Shown: in pieces, positions 41,601-53,294 of the stretch | Position numbering within the stretch: the first letter of the stretch is position 1 | Layout of the letters: each line of letters starts with the position of its first letter | Origin: Crocodylus rhombifer | Taxonomy: Eukaryota > Chordata > Crocodylia > Crocodylidae | Length of the DNA: 64,000 nt | Reading direction: 5' to 3' | NCBI GenBank assembly: GCA_038503035.1 | Contig: JAVSML010019046.1 | Coordinates: forward strand, 6,602 to 70,601 | The notes under the pieces: model-generated | What the model was told of the DNA's origin: nothing | The model's database searches: none | Seen by the model: only the letters and a program-made list of their open reading frames with translations | Program-made: the position numbers and the translations under genes

Positions 41601-43052
41601 CTTTTAAAAGTTTGAAATAAAAATCACCTGAGCTGATGAGCAAACGTCTTGAACTTTTTTCTCATTGCTTCCTAATTGGTTAGATGAAATGACTTTTCTT
41701 CTGCATTAGACACCTTAGGCCCTGTTCTGATGCCCACTCAGTTTGCTGAGAATTTTGTTACGGACTACAGTGGAATTATAATCCTGGAGTACTAATAAAA
41801 ACTACATTTGGCATCGGTGCTCTGGTACTGTGTCACTGTGTTCCCAGAGTAAGAAACTAAATAGAACAGAAGTGATTCTAAAAGTGCTAAAGCTTTTATA
41901 TTTAATAAAAAACAAATGTTTCATATACTTACTTTGGTCTGAGAGAAAATAAAAACTATATTAGCAGAGAATAAGCTATTTTTGGAAAATAGTTTGCTGT
42001 ATTTTCTTGTTTAAAGTGTTCCCAGTCACACTGGAGTAATACAGTATGGATCTAGGAAGAAGCAGTATGTCTTTTGTCATAAACTTAGTACTCTTCATCA
42101 GTGAGGTTGTTAGTTATGATTGTACTGCACAAGTCAATAGTTTCTACATGCACATATTAATTCTGACTTAAGCCTCTAATAACAGATGCTGGTTATAAAG
42201 AGAAAAATGTATTTTTGAGCCCTTGAAATAAAGCTGACATTAAAAATACAGTTAGCTTTGTAGCTATGATCAACAGAAAAGGTTGTGTAATACTGACATC
42301 TTGATGGTACTACTACATTTATTCTCCTTCAGCAATGTTCATATCAAATGTGCCCCATTTACAAGCTCAACTTGTTATCTGTAGATCAAGCTGTGTTTAT
42401 TTTTCTGCTTCATATATTGTCCCCAAGCCTTTGGGTTGTTAACAGTGGAAATATAGATTGATTTCTGGATAAAGACTTGTTAGATTTAGGTTTTAGCACT
42501 CCTCAGATTTCTCAGTGCTTTTAAAGTATTTTGGTCAGTAAAAAAAACCCTGTCCTTTTACTGCTCGTACACTGTTTTCTCTCTTTGCTGCATATTTTCT
42601 AACATCTTTATATTTGTAAAGAAGGAATGTATTATGTCATATACTTACTTTTAAATAACTCTCATATTTTCTCTTCCAAGATAAACTTTTCCATGTAGAA
42701 ATCCATCAAACCACAGAAATATTTCCTTGACTTGCAATAAATCAGATCATTCACAACAGCCTAATATTAGGGCTATCATTCTCCATTACGTCCACACTTC
42801 ATTGAGACATACTGGACAATGATGGTTGTAAGGAGTTATTTGGCCTTGCTTGCTCTTACTTGCTCATACCTGCATAATGAAGTGGGGGAGAGAAAACTAC
42901 TATGATTTCTGTTACTGGTACATGCTTTTTTAGAGTTTACAAGAGCAGAAGCTCTCATGTAGGTAAGATCACCTCTGCCATGCTCTCTGCATACCTTTCT
43001 TTTCTCTTACACCAAAGTTAGGATGGTACTGGCCTAGAGACAGCTATGCTGA
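38619..43052. other. 4.4 kb of unique AT-rich DNA
   Basis: The longest stretch without a recognised element. It holds a CA-rich patch at 39009-39045 and a CTCF-like motif at 40731. No coding frame over 100 residues. It could be a long intron or intergenic spacer; conservation would decide. Confidence 0.45.
40731..40744 (+). promoter_or_regulatory. CTCF-like motif
   Basis: CCAGCAGAGGGCAA matches 13 of 14 positions of the CTCF core CCASYAGRKGGCRS. It is in unique DNA outside any repeat that I recognised. A single motif match is weak evidence of binding. Confidence 0.35.
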
Positions 43053-43869
43053 TAGGGGTGGGCAAAATGGTAGAACTAGCCAGCGGCTGGACTCCATTTC
43101 TCAGCAGCCCCTGCCTGTGTGGCTGGGGCTGCTGGGAGACCCCAATAGCAGCTGTTCTGTGATAGCATGAAGCTGGGGTTTCCATGAAGACCTTCCCCAG
43201 CAGCACTGGCAGGATGCATGGCAGGGTGTGGAGCTGCTCTGGAGCTGGGTTGGGATCTCGTGGGCGTGACAGCATGGTCCAGAGCTGGGCAGAACCATGC
43301 AAAGCAGCAGTGGAACGCAGCTTTACCCCAGCTCCTTGCAGCGGTGAGTGTGGTCTGGAGCCAGGGCAGAGTCATGATCCACTGCTTGCACATCCCTGCC
43401 CAGGACATGCAGATTGTGATTTTCCCCTGTCACCACCACAAGATCCCAGATGAGCCCTGGAGCAGCATCCCACCTTGTCACGTGCCCTACCAGCAGGGTT
43501 GGTGCTGGGGGGGACTTGGAAGGCCTATAGCCACCCTAGAATTCCCCATTGCACCCCATAGCCCCCCTTCCCAGTGGTTCCTCCACTGCTGCTTCCTGTC
43601 CTGCTCAGGCAGCGGCAGCTGAGCCCACCCCTCTTCTGCCTGCAGCACAGTGCCTCCCTCAACCACCCACCAGGAAGAGACTGCCACGCTGCTGCCTGCC
43701 AGTGCTGCTAGGGCCAGTCTCCATGGAAACCCCCGCCACATGCTATCACAGTGCATCCTCTGCTGGGGTCTCCATGGAAACCACAGCAGCCACTCAGGCA
43801 GGTGCTGTTGGGAAATGGAGTGCACTGCTGTCTGGATCCAGCCCATGGAGTGGACTTTGCCCACTCCTG
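43053..43869. mobile_element. hAT-type element with long terminal inverted repeats
   Basis: Ends TAGGGGTGGGCAAAATGG and, inverted, CAGGAGTGGGCAAAGTCC. Inside, 43085-43220 and the reverse complement of about 43680-43835 share ACTCCATTT, GTGATAGCATG, GGGTTTCCATG and AGCAGCACTGGCAGG in order, so the arms extend roughly 165 bp. The CAGGGGTGGGCAAA end is typical of hAT MITEs. Flanking 8-mers do not match convincingly. The 125- and 134-residue open frames across it are chance. Confidence 0.65.
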
Positions 43870-44054
43870 TGATAGATGTTTCTCTTACCTATGCTCACCT
43901 GTGAGTTTGTCACTCATCTTGGCATACTATAAAACAGTACTTTCAGGAACACTCTGAAATGGAGTTGGTTACACAACCTTAAAAATACCTGTACTTTTGC
44001 AGAAGTTTAACAAAACAAAGTTCTGCTTTCACTGAACATGGCATAAATTCACAA

Positions 44055-44454
44055 TGGGCATATCAACATGGGCATATTAATGCCCACAAATTAACTCTGG
44101 TGCTTATCACACCGAAGTGTATTGCTCCAGGGTGCATGTCTTCATGTGTGCTTGGGAACGCAGCATGTCAAGAAGGGTTGAAGCAGTCCTGACTGGCAGG
44201 GGGCCCAGTGGTCCAACCTGCCAGCCAAGGGCTGCTCCCCACAGCTCAACATGCTGCAGAGGGGCTGGCTGGGGCATGAGGGTGTTTCAGTGTGGGACTA
44301 GCCAGCAGGCAGCCCCTGCACTGAAGCAACCTCATGTCCCAGCCAGCTGGGGCAGCATCTACATGTGCAGTGTTACAGAGTTTTTTAGATGCATGGCATT
44401 TACTGTGCAGCTAATTAGTCTACTGTGCAGTAAATGTCTTGTGTAGATGTGCAC
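44055..44454. mobile_element. MITE-A copy
   Basis: Starts GGGCATATCAACATGGGC and ends GTGTAGATGTGCA. The centre has CAGCTCAACATGCTGCAGAG, GGGCTGGCTGGGGCATGAG and TAGCCAGCAGGCAGCCCCTG, shared with the copies at 53295, 54739 and 63613. The arms carry CAGCTAATTAGTCTACTGTG. Confidence 0.65.
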
Positions 44455-44514
44455 AGTAATTTCTTGATTGCCCCAGCAGGCAAAACTCAGTTCATACAAG
44501 GATTAGTAATGGTT

Positions 44515-45175
44515 AAAGAAAGATGAACATGAGCCTGCAATGCGATGCTGCAGCTAGTAAAGTGAGCAAAACGCTGGCTTGCATCCATAGATGCTGCTCA
44601 AGCAAATCCTGGGCTGTCATTCTCTCCTTGTACTCGGCCTTGGTGAGGCCACAGCTGGAGTTCTGTGTCCAATTTTGGGCTCCACAATTCAAAAAGGATG
44701 TGGAGAAGCTTGAGAGAGTCCAGAGAAGAGCCATGCGCATGATCAGAGGTCAGGAAAACAGACCTTACGATGAAAGGCTGAGAGCCATGGGGCTCTTTAG
44801 CTTGGAAAAGCGTAGGCTCAGGGGTGATCTGATGGCCATCTATAAGTTTATCAGGGGTGACCACCAGTATCTGGGGGAACATTTGTTCACCAGAGTGCCC
44901 CAAGGGATGATGAGGTCGAATGATTATAAACTCCGGCAAGACCGTTTCAGGCTGGACATAAGGAAGACTTTCTTTACTGTTCAAGCCCCAAGGTCTGGAA
45001 CAGCCTGCCATTGGAGGTGGTTCAAGCACCTACACTGCTTATCCAAAGTAAATTGGATGCTTATCTTGCTGGGATCCTATGACCCCAGCTGACTTCCTGC
45101 CCTTCAGTCAGGGGGCTGGACTCAATGATCTTCTGAGGTCCCTTCCAGCCCTAATGTCTATGAAGTCTATGAAAG
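44515..45175 (+). mobile_element. CR1 LINE 3' end, with a 189-residue open frame
   Basis: The open frame 44523-45092 is the C-terminal part of CR1 ORF2: [49 protein letters not shown] and KLRQDRFRLDIRKTFF. It lacks the RT catalytic boxes. The 3' UTR ends GGGGGCTGGACTCAATGATC, GAGGTCCCTTCCAGCCCTAA and the tail GTCTATGAAGTCTATGAAAG. The frame is undisturbed until close to its end, so this is one of the younger CR1 copies in the window. Confidence 0.9.
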
Positions 45176-45321
45176 TCTTCAGTACAGTGCAAGAGTGAAA
45201 GAAAGTCATACTTGCCTTGCTCAACCAACTTTTAAAAGTCTCTGTAATCTTTGAATAAAAAATAGATGAGATTGTTTTCTCTCATTTCTTTTCTTGTTTT
45301 GTTTTTTATTGTTTTCTCTAG

Positions 45322-45397
45322 GGCATGCAGTAGTTCAGTCTTATATTCTGCACTCTGTGGATAACTGCTGCATCAAGAAACCTCTGAAAGCCATCTG
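45322..45397 (+). other. Candidate 76-bp spliced exon
   Basis: A strong 3' splice site (pyrimidine-rich TTTTATTGTTTTCTCTAG ending at 45321) precedes, and a consensus donor CTG/GTGAGT follows at 45398. Of three frames one is open: HAVVQSYILHSVDNCC then IKKPLKAI, with phase needing two bases before and leaving two after. I do not recognise the protein; it may be noncoding. It lies in non-repeat DNA between two CR1s. No neighbouring exon was found in the window. Confidence 0.3.
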
Positions 45398-45742
45398 GTG
45401 AGTGATATTGTTCTGCCATTTTTTTGGCCTATCATGAGGTATCATTTCCCTAAACACAATGCTTGGTTCACCAACTGGGATACTGTTTTACTCAAGTTGT
45501 TTTCTTTTTTCTTTTTTTTAAAATCCTATCAGATATACAGAACAGGCCACATAGCATGTTTTTCTATAGTATTTGTGATAGTTTTTACCATATGTTCTCT
45601 CCAAATTCACAACAAGAACATATGCATATGATTCTCTAGCTCTCTGTTACAATGCCAATGCTTATCTGAGACATCTCTGAAGGATGATGAGTAATATGAT
45701 AGGGTAATGGTCCTGTAATTAAAACAAATCCAAATGTTTTTC

Positions 45743-46436
45743 ATAGATTTCATAGACATTAGGGCTGGAAAGGACTTTGCAAGATCATCAGGTCCAGTCC
45801 CCTGCCCAAAGAGTCAGCAGGGGTCAAATGATCCCAGCAAGATAGGCATCCAAGTGTTTGTTAAAGGAATTCAGAGTAGGTGCCTGCACCACCCCAGGGG
45901 GAGTTTATTCCAGGCCCTGGGGACTCAGTAAAGAAATTTTTCCTTATGTCCAGCCTAAAATGGTCTTCTGAGACTGTGTGACCATTGGACCTAGTCCTCC
46001 CATGGGGTGCTCTGTTGAACAGACATTCTCCCAGTTCCCAATGTACACCTCTTATATACCTACAGGCTGCCACCAAGTCACCCCTTAGTCTACAGTTCTC
46101 CAGTTTGAAGAGTGCCATATCTCTCAGCCTCTCCTCATAAGACCTGCCCTCTTGTCCTCTAATCATTCACATGGCTCTCCTCTGTACTCTCTCAACTGTT
46201 TCTACATTCTTTCTGAATTGTGGAGCCCAGAGCTGGATGCAGTATTCCAGCTGTGGTCTCACCAAGGCCAAGTAAAGTGGGAGGATGACTCACGGGTGTT
46301 GTTTCAGTTGCATCAGAAGATGCAGGCCAGAGTTTTGTTTGTTTTGCGGGCTGTGGCACCACATTGGTGGCTCATGTTCATCTTGTGGTCAATCATGATC
46401 CCCATGGGATGCTTTAAACAGATCTTTTCCTAATAA
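45743..46436 (-). mobile_element. CR1 LINE 3' end, minus strand
   Basis: The minus strand reads the CR1 ORF2 C-terminus: MIRGQEGRSYEERLRDMALF, ENCRLRGDLVAACRYIRG and HFRLDIRKNFFTESPG, then a frame change. Upstream (46160-46436) is the [19 protein letters not shown] region in broken frame. The 3' end is at 45743 with AGGGCTGGAAAGGACTTTGC beside a TTTCATAGATTTCATAGACA tail (plus-strand view). Tail to tail with the CR1 at 44515. Confidence 0.88.
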
Positions 46437-46446
46437 TCTCCAGTAA

Positions 46447-47006
46447 CCTCCCACTAGGGCTGTGCAAAGGTTCAGTAGCTGATTTGATTTGGAGGAGATT
46501 CGGCTCAACTCGGGGACTGAATCTCCGAATCCAGATTGAATCAGGAGACCAGTTTAAAGCTCCAAATTGATTTGAAGCATCCAAATCGAGTCAGAAAAGA
46601 TTCAGCAGTTTGGCAATTCAGCCATAGACCAAACAGAGCCATAGACAGCAGAGCCCCTGCTCTGAGTGCTGCCACACCTGTATTCTGTGCCCTACCTCCT
46701 GCCTGAGTAACACGACCCCCTCGCAGCGGGTCAGCTTATTTCAGCCCCTGCCCCAATCCCTTCCTCTCCCACGCCTCTTCCTTCCCCTTTCCCCCAACCC
46801 CAACAGACTTACCAGCTAGAGGCAGCTATGTCAGCTGCCTGTTTAGGCTATGGCCATATTCCCCAAGCAGCCCCAAGTCTTTTAGATCTGATTCGGCTGA
46901 ACTGAATTGGGACAGTGATTTGAATCTCTGAATTGAATCACTGTCCTCCAAATCGAATCTGAATTGGAAGTGAATACTTGCCGCTTCTCACAGGCCTACC
47001 TCCTAC
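46447..47006. mobile_element. hAT-type MITE with 8-bp TSD
   Basis: Element proper 46455-46998 (544 bp). Ends TAGGGCTGTGCAAAGG and, inverted, TAGGCCTGTGAGAAGC. Flanks CCTCCCAC (46447-46454) and CCTCCTAC (46999-47006) match at 7 of 8. Arms are full of GATTCGG/CCGAATC and CTGAATC/GATTCAG words that pair between halves; the centre is C-rich. Terminus is shared with 1620-2510. Confidence 0.85.
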
Positions 47007-47042
47007 CTGTATCTCTAGGCCCCTTGCTTTGTACTTTAGACA

Positions 47043-47660
47043 GGGTGCATCTACATGTGCATTTTACTGCAGAATAAACTAATTAGCTCTGCAGTGCCTG
47101 CATCTACATGAGTGGTGGACTGTGCAGTTGTTACTGTGCAGCCATTTAGTACTTGCATAACTAAGTACTAAATAACTGTACAGTAATCGGCATTACTGCA
47201 CAGTAGTGTCTCTACATGGTTTTTTTCTGATGCTACTGCGCAGTAGCATGTTATGTAGACATGGCCAGTAAAGTGTCACTGTCTACATGTGTGCTGGTTT
47301 TAGGCTCAGTAAATTAATTAACTATGCCGTAAGATGGTACTGTTGGGGACAGTACAATCTTATGGTGGAGTAATTAACTGTGCTGAAATACATGTGTCGA
47401 TTGATGACTGGTCAGGGGCCAAGCTTCTGCCTGTCACACGACTTCTTGGGGTTAGCATCTTCATGCTCTAGTCAGTCACTCTGCCTCCCAATGCCACAAG
47501 GCAGAGCCTGGGGATGACACCCCATGTCCTCTGTCAGCCCAGGCCTGCTCTACCCTAGCTCAAATTGCTGCTGTCCTGGGCACATGTGTAGATGCTGCAC
47601 CCAGGAGCAGTTTACTCTGGGATTTACTGCTTTACTTTAATTTCACATGCAGATGCACCC
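47043..47660. mobile_element. MITE-A copy carrying a nested MITE-B
   Basis: Starts GGGTGCATCTACATGTGC, ends ACATGCAGATGCACCC. The left arm (ACTAATTAGCTCTGCAGT) is interrupted at 47096 and resumes at 47266 with AAAGTGTCACTGTCTACATG. The centre (CTGTCACACGAC, GGGCACATGTGTAGATGCTG) resembles the 16285 copy. Confidence 0.75.
47096..47266. mobile_element. MITE-B nested in MITE-A
   Basis: About 171 bp, ends GCCTGCATCTACATGAG and, inverted, GGCCATGTCTACATAAC. The interior has two palindromic words (TTTAGTACTTGCATAACTAA and GCTACTGCGCAGTAGC, a perfect 16-bp palindrome). CAGT precedes it and CAGT spans its right edge, giving a 3-4 bp duplication. Uninterrupted arms at 63655-63690 and 55142-55239 show the empty site. 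Confidence 0.7.
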
Positions 47661-48756
47661 ATATAGTTCTATCTGTGTCTAGCATAGCTGCTTAAAGATC
47701 AAGAGCCACCCCCTGTGATTTGAAGATGCAGGAGCTTTGAAGTACCCAAGCGTTTTCCAGCAAATGCGATATTGGCTCTCCAGTCTTTTGATTGTAGCCT
47801 ATTGTGTGATGGGTTGAACTGAAAACCCAGAGACATCAAGGAAGTTGCAGTAAAGTAAAAAGAGAGGTGGAGACTTACTGCATGCCAGCTGAGCTGGTGA
47901 ATCGATGCCCCACACAATAAGTGAAAGCAAAACTATGGTAGCATAGCCCTCTTTTGTTGAGGGAAAAATGGCTATGGTTTAGCATTCATTTTAGCACTCT
48001 TAAACTTCCTGTGTTTAAGAGTGCATAGGTAAAGAAGGTTTCTTTCTGTTTCCTTCTTCTTTGTATAAGTATCCAAACGTGGTTTACTCCATGGGATTTT
48101 TGGTCATCTAAGTGCCCATATTGCCACTAATGGACAGGTTCTTTTCCTGGGCACATGGCAAAGCACATGTAGGCAGCTAGGCTCAACTTTCTAGTGACAC
48201 AGCCTGAGCATGCACAGTAGTAGCTGAGTTGCTATGCACGCCCTTTGTGGATGCATGGGAGCCGTAGGTGTATGAAAATGGAACTGGATAAAACCCATAA
48301 TTACCAGATATAGCCTCAGGAACAGGAAAGCGGTGTAAGAGGTTGCTCTTTTGCCTCTAGTCCAGAGGGGTTTTGGACTTGGATGTTTCAGACTTCCAAG
48401 CACAGTACTCTAGGCATCATGCCCTAAATCAGCCATTAAGCTATCCCTTCTCCTGGGGTCTACTTTAAGCTGAGCTACCACATAACGGTCATTTGAAAAA
48501 ATGGGTGCAGGACATTGCATGGGAAGCTTCTTCCTCATTGGGAGCAAGGGTCCTAGCCAAAACCGAGAGCCATTCCCTTTTAGGCCAGCAGCTACCTCGC
48601 TGAGCTGCACACACTCTGACTTGTTCTTTCTCTCTTGGCCCCACACACCTCCCCCTCCTGGCTGTCTAGGGGCCAGCTGCAAAAGGAGCACCAGAGAAGG
48701 CAATGATGACTGGCCTGTGGCAAGGTGGTTAGAATGATGTGCTGGGAAGTCTGGTT
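47661..48756. other. No recognised feature
   Basis: Unique-looking; short frames on both strands without motifs. Confidence 0.4.
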
Positions 48757-49190
48757 TGGGGGCCAGGGCACATGACTTATGAGGATAGGCTGAGGGAAGT
48801 GGGCTTATTTGGTTTAGAGAAGAAAAAACTGGGGAAGATTTGATAGCAGCCTTTAACTACCTGGAGGGTGATTCCAAAGAGGATGGAGCTAAACTGTTCT
48901 CAGTGGTGGCAGATGACAGAACAAGGAGCAATGGTCGCAAGTTGCAGCAAGGGAAGTTTAAGTTAGATATTAGGGAAAAAAACTTCCTCACTAGGAGGCT
49001 GGTGAAGCACTGGAATGGGTTACCTAGAGAGGTGGTGGAATCTCCATCCTTGGAGATTTTTAAGGCCCGGCTTGACAAAGCCCTGGCTGGAATGATGTAG
49101 TTGGGGGTGGTCCTACTTTGAGCAGGGGTTTGGACTAGATGACCCCCTGAGGTCCCTTTCAACCCTAATTTTCTGTGAGTCTATGCTTCT
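48757..49190 (+). mobile_element. CR1 LINE 3' end
   Basis: Begins in ORF2 at the [15 protein letters not shown] position (ATGACTTATGAGGATAGGC) and continues with DDRTRSNGRKLQQGKFKLDI then NFLTRRLVKHWNGLPREVVE and SPSLEIFKARLDKALAGMM. The 3' end has GGTTTGGACTAGATGACCCC, TGAGGTCCCTTTCAACCCTA and a TTTTCTGTGAGTCTATGCTT tail. Close to the CR1 at 24856 in sequence. Confidence 0.88.
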
Positions 49191-50812
49191 AAGTCAGGGG
49201 GACTTAGTTTCAAATAAACTATATGTGAGGTAAGTGTCCAGGTAAGTGTCTGAATAACTGGGGAAAGATGATCTTTCTCAGTTTATTGCTGGTGCATATG
49301 CCTAGCCTGGGTATATACATAGTCATCCACACATACGGGGCTATGTGTCTAGACTGTATATAAATGGCATTTTTAGCATTTAGATGACTACGTAGATGAC
49401 CAAATCAGGATGCCTAGGTGACAGGAAAGATGCAACCAATACATGGCAAGTTCCCACTCATGAGATCCAGTCTTATGGGTGGGCAATGTGGCTCAGGGTA
49501 CTGTGGTTAGGGAGGTGCCCCCCCACACCTCTCTGCTTCCTGTCCAGATTGTGCCCCATGGCCCTGCTCACCTGCCTCTGCTTTTGCCTCTTCCTGCAGC
49601 AGCACTGCTGACTTGGGGTAGGGTGATGGAAGTTGGCTGCCTGCAGGTCTCAGCGATGATGGGGAAGCACTGCTACCTGCTGGACCTAGTGGAGAAGGCA
49701 AGCTGTGAGCAGTGCCCGCCATCCTGCACCCACGACTGGCTCTACAAAAGGGAATCTAACTCAAAGAAAGGGTGCCAAAATACAAGTTTGCACAGAAAGC
49801 CATTTTCCCGAAGGCCAGCCCTGCTACTCCTCTTTTTAAATATACTCTAATTTGATTATTTGTCTATGTGTTTCCTACATTCTTCCTGAGCGTGCAATGT
49901 AAGATCTAAGTTGTTACCTTTTGAGGTTTTCAAGGCAGCATAACTGAATAATAATACAGTTTCTGCTCAGGTGTTTAAGTGTGTTAAAGTGTTAAGTTCC
50001 TTTACAAAAACCTCTTTATTGCACATTTTATTTTAAATTATGTGAATTTGTACATATTTGGGAAATGTAACTGTTTCTTTTAAAATTTCTAAATCCTTTC
50101 CTGTAAGTCAACAAGATCCTCCTCAGTCCTATGATGGTGAAGTCAGTAACATTATGTTTTCAAATTACTTGATATGTAACAATATCCACTGAATAGAGAT
50201 TATATTTGGTTCAGTAGTTTTCTTACATAGTGTGTGTGAATTGGCAAAGGTCTAAGAATATTTGTTAAGTCTTGAATGCTTGAAGGTTGATCTGTTCCAT
50301 ACATTAGAGGGGTTTACATTGACAAGAAGTTGTATGCTGTTTAGAAAACTTGAATGATAGATTCTCATCTCAGGTTATCTTGTGTGTGACTGAATTCCAT
50401 CATCTTAAGAACACGTACAAGTAAACAGGCATTCTGCAGGAATGAGTCATGTAATGCTGAAGATACTTTAGTGAGTACAATGAATTACAGAGTAGAGAAA
50501 ACTTGTGCATTTGAAATACAGGAATTTATCACCAAGCATAGTTAAAAATAAGAAAAAGTGACTAATAGAACTGCAAGAATAGCCTTTGATAAAGGCTTTC
50601 TTTGTACAAGAATTCCAATTGTACCAGAATTGTTGGTGTTTGATGCTCTTTTCTATCAAGATTTGCCTTTGTGGATGTTTGTACTGGCAAGGGTAATTCA
50701 CTATTTATGGTATGCAGAATTCATTAACATTAGTCACTGTACTGTGTTTTTTAATCACCAGCAACATGTGTTCCTGGGTACAAATTTGCATCTATCATAC
50801 TAATCATTTTGC
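49191..50812. other. No recognised feature
   Basis: GC-richer up to 49800 with overlapping 70-123 residue frames on both strands that look like chance, then AT-rich. No repeat end identified. Confidence 0.4.
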
Positions 50813-50895
50813 TGGGGTTTAGTGACTAAGGCACTTTTCTAATGAGTTAAAATGACACCGGCTTAGAAATGAGGAAATCTGATTTTTAATTGATT
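50813..50895 (+). repeat. Possible tRNA-derived SINE relic
   Basis: GGGTTTAGTGACTAAGGCAC then GAAATGAGGAAATCTGATTT follows the pattern 'agTGGCTAAGGCACTgg ... AGGAGATCTGGGTTC' of tRNA-headed SINEs. A similar GGTGGTTAAGGCACTTGG is at about 52608. Too diverged to name. Confidence 0.35.
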
Positions 50896-53294
50896 ACGTA
50901 CCTTACCTTTAGAGCTATTCCTCTAGGCAAATGTAAATCCAGTGACTGTCATTTCAGACATTTTCAGTATGTATCACATTTAGCTAATACTTATGTCCTT
51001 ATTTTGGTTTAGCAATATATTTGGAATAAAATATAGCAATATAGGAGATAATTTCTAGATGATCTTACCTATTTAAAGCTTAGAAGCAATGGTTATGTGC
51101 CAATACATTTCTTATAACTTTATGGTACCCTAAATTAATATGGAGAACAGAAGAATTTTCTCAGAGTATGAGGAAAGGAGGAATTTATTCAGAGTTATTT
51201 ACTTCCATCAGTATTTGTAGCTCTTGATTGGTAGTTCAATATAAAATAATAATACACATCTGGCTACATGTTCTTTCTGATAGTCTAAGCAGACAGACCA
51301 AGCACTGAACCAGAACCAGCTGTTCTCTCCTTGCAAGGAAGGAGCTTGGCATTATCACATGGTGACAAGGAAAAAGAAACTTGCACTTCTGAAGCTCCTT
51401 CTTCATCTGCTCTTTGCATATTAGATATTTCTTGTCCATCTCCAGGGTTTATAACACTGAAGGAAAACTAACAAATAAAATAAACTTCCATCAAAATGTA
51501 AAGGACCAAACCCAAACCAATGCTTTAAATAATCTGTCTGTTTGGTAATGCTATTTAGTTAAACATACTTGGCCTTTTAAAAACAAAACATATTAGCAAT
51601 ATGGAAAATATTAATATTTCATAAAAACATACAGTTTGATCTTACACCAAATACCTATATAGGACTTTTAACAAGAATGTAGATTACAATGTTAAATCAG
51701 CATTTTTTTCTGGCAGGCACAGCACATCTAATAAAAAGTGAATCAGAGAAGTATCTTTATTAGTCTTGTTTAATTGGAATACAATTTTTCCTTCTTTTGT
51801 TGGATTTGAGAGCAATACTTTTATATTTTCCATGCGACTTTTTAACATAAAACTATGTTTGGATAATTAACAGAATAAAACATACTAAAAAATTGGTTTC
51901 AAATGAAAGAAGCTAAGCTAGATTGTATCTGAAAAAATGTAAGTTCTGTAACACAAACTATCAAAAACACTTTCCATAGTCCAAAATATACAGTAGAAAA
52001 GGTGTTTTAAATGAGTATTTAATGAGCAATAAGTCACCGAAGCACCAGTTATTGCTGGCACTAGCTGGAAGGAAATGAAAATGAAGTGCTAAAAGTAGAA
52101 AGATATCTCTTTTTATGAACTACAACTTTTTGAAAAAAGTAAAAGATTACTTTAAAAGTACAGTTTCATTTTTTTAATTATAGAAACATGAGGCTTCATA
52201 GGCATTTGAAATGGCTGTTTCAATGAAACGGTTGCATTTGTTACAATATAAAGATGATAAAACTCAGTGGCACCATTTAGTGGTCTGACTGTACAACAAA
52301 TATTGCAAAAAAGATCCATTGAAAGGTGACTATATATTTATTTTTAGTTTTTTTTGATTCTGTTGCTGTTTGGAGGAATGCATTTTTTATTAGTGGATGA
52401 AGTCCTAATGCTCTTTTTGGCAAATTTTCTCTTGTATTAGTATGGTTTATTTACTGATTACAATTTCAAACTTTCTCTCAGGTCTTGTTTTTTTCTCCTA
52501 CTTCACCATAGATGAACAGAAGTGCTGCACAACTCCCTAAAATTGTAGGCTTCCAACTATTTGACATTGAATTAAGACCAACATGTAGTAGCCTTTTGCC
52601 AAGTAGACTGGTGGTTAAGGCACTTGGCCAGGGTAGTGTCCAGGGCAGGGGAAATCCTGGAGGGTAAGTGCCATGGAAACAGAGAACTAAGAGAGCACCT
52701 GACAGTGTCTCAGGGAGATGGAGACTATAGAGAGGCAACTGTCCTCTAAACGTCTCAGTTGGTGGAACTTACAGGCAGCAATTACCTCATTGCTTCAAAC
52801 AGGGACTCTGTCAGTGTTAGAGGGGAAGCAGAGATGAGTGAGGTGATCATTCATAAATTCTTAGTGCAGTTATAGGAAGGAATTAGTGCCCTATTGAAGG
52901 AGAACCTTAGTGCTTTTTTACATGTTGTGCTGTGAGTTGCTCAAATATTGTTTGGTGTTAGTGCTAGGTTGAGTTTGGGGCAGTTACACTTCAAGGCTAA
53001 AAACCTTGTTTGATTGCCCCTCACCTGCACAACTGTGACTTGCCACTAGTGGGCTCACATACAGGGGCCTGACAAGGAGCTACAGGTGTGAGTTGCCATT
53101 ACAGGGCTGGTGAGCCAGGACAGGCTTCTATTTTTGCTTTAGGTGCGGGTATGTGGGATGGGGTTGCAGGGAGTGAGGTGGAAACATGAAGTTGGGAGGT
53201 GGAGAGTTAATGGATGGGGGTAGATAATGAATTGGAGGGTGGAAAGGAAATAGGGGTTGGGGGGAGGGTGGTAAAATGAAGGAAGTCAGCCACT
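50896..53294. other. AT-rich unique DNA, then purine-rich
   Basis: No repeat ends or genes. A CTCF-like word lies at 52267. A possible SINE head (GGTGGTTAAGGCACTTGG) near 52608. From about 53130 the plus strand is G-rich (GGGATGGGGTTGCAGGG). Confidence 0.4.
52267..52283 (-). promoter_or_regulatory. CTCF-like motif, minus strand
   Basis: The minus strand reads CCACTAAATGGTGCCAC, close to the CTCF core CCACTAGATGGCGC with changes at two positions, one of them a possible CpG decay. Weak as single evidence. Confidence 0.3.

Noticed and set aside
44598..45029. 143-residue minus-strand frame
   Set aside because: Antisense shadow of the CR1 ORF2 C-terminus.
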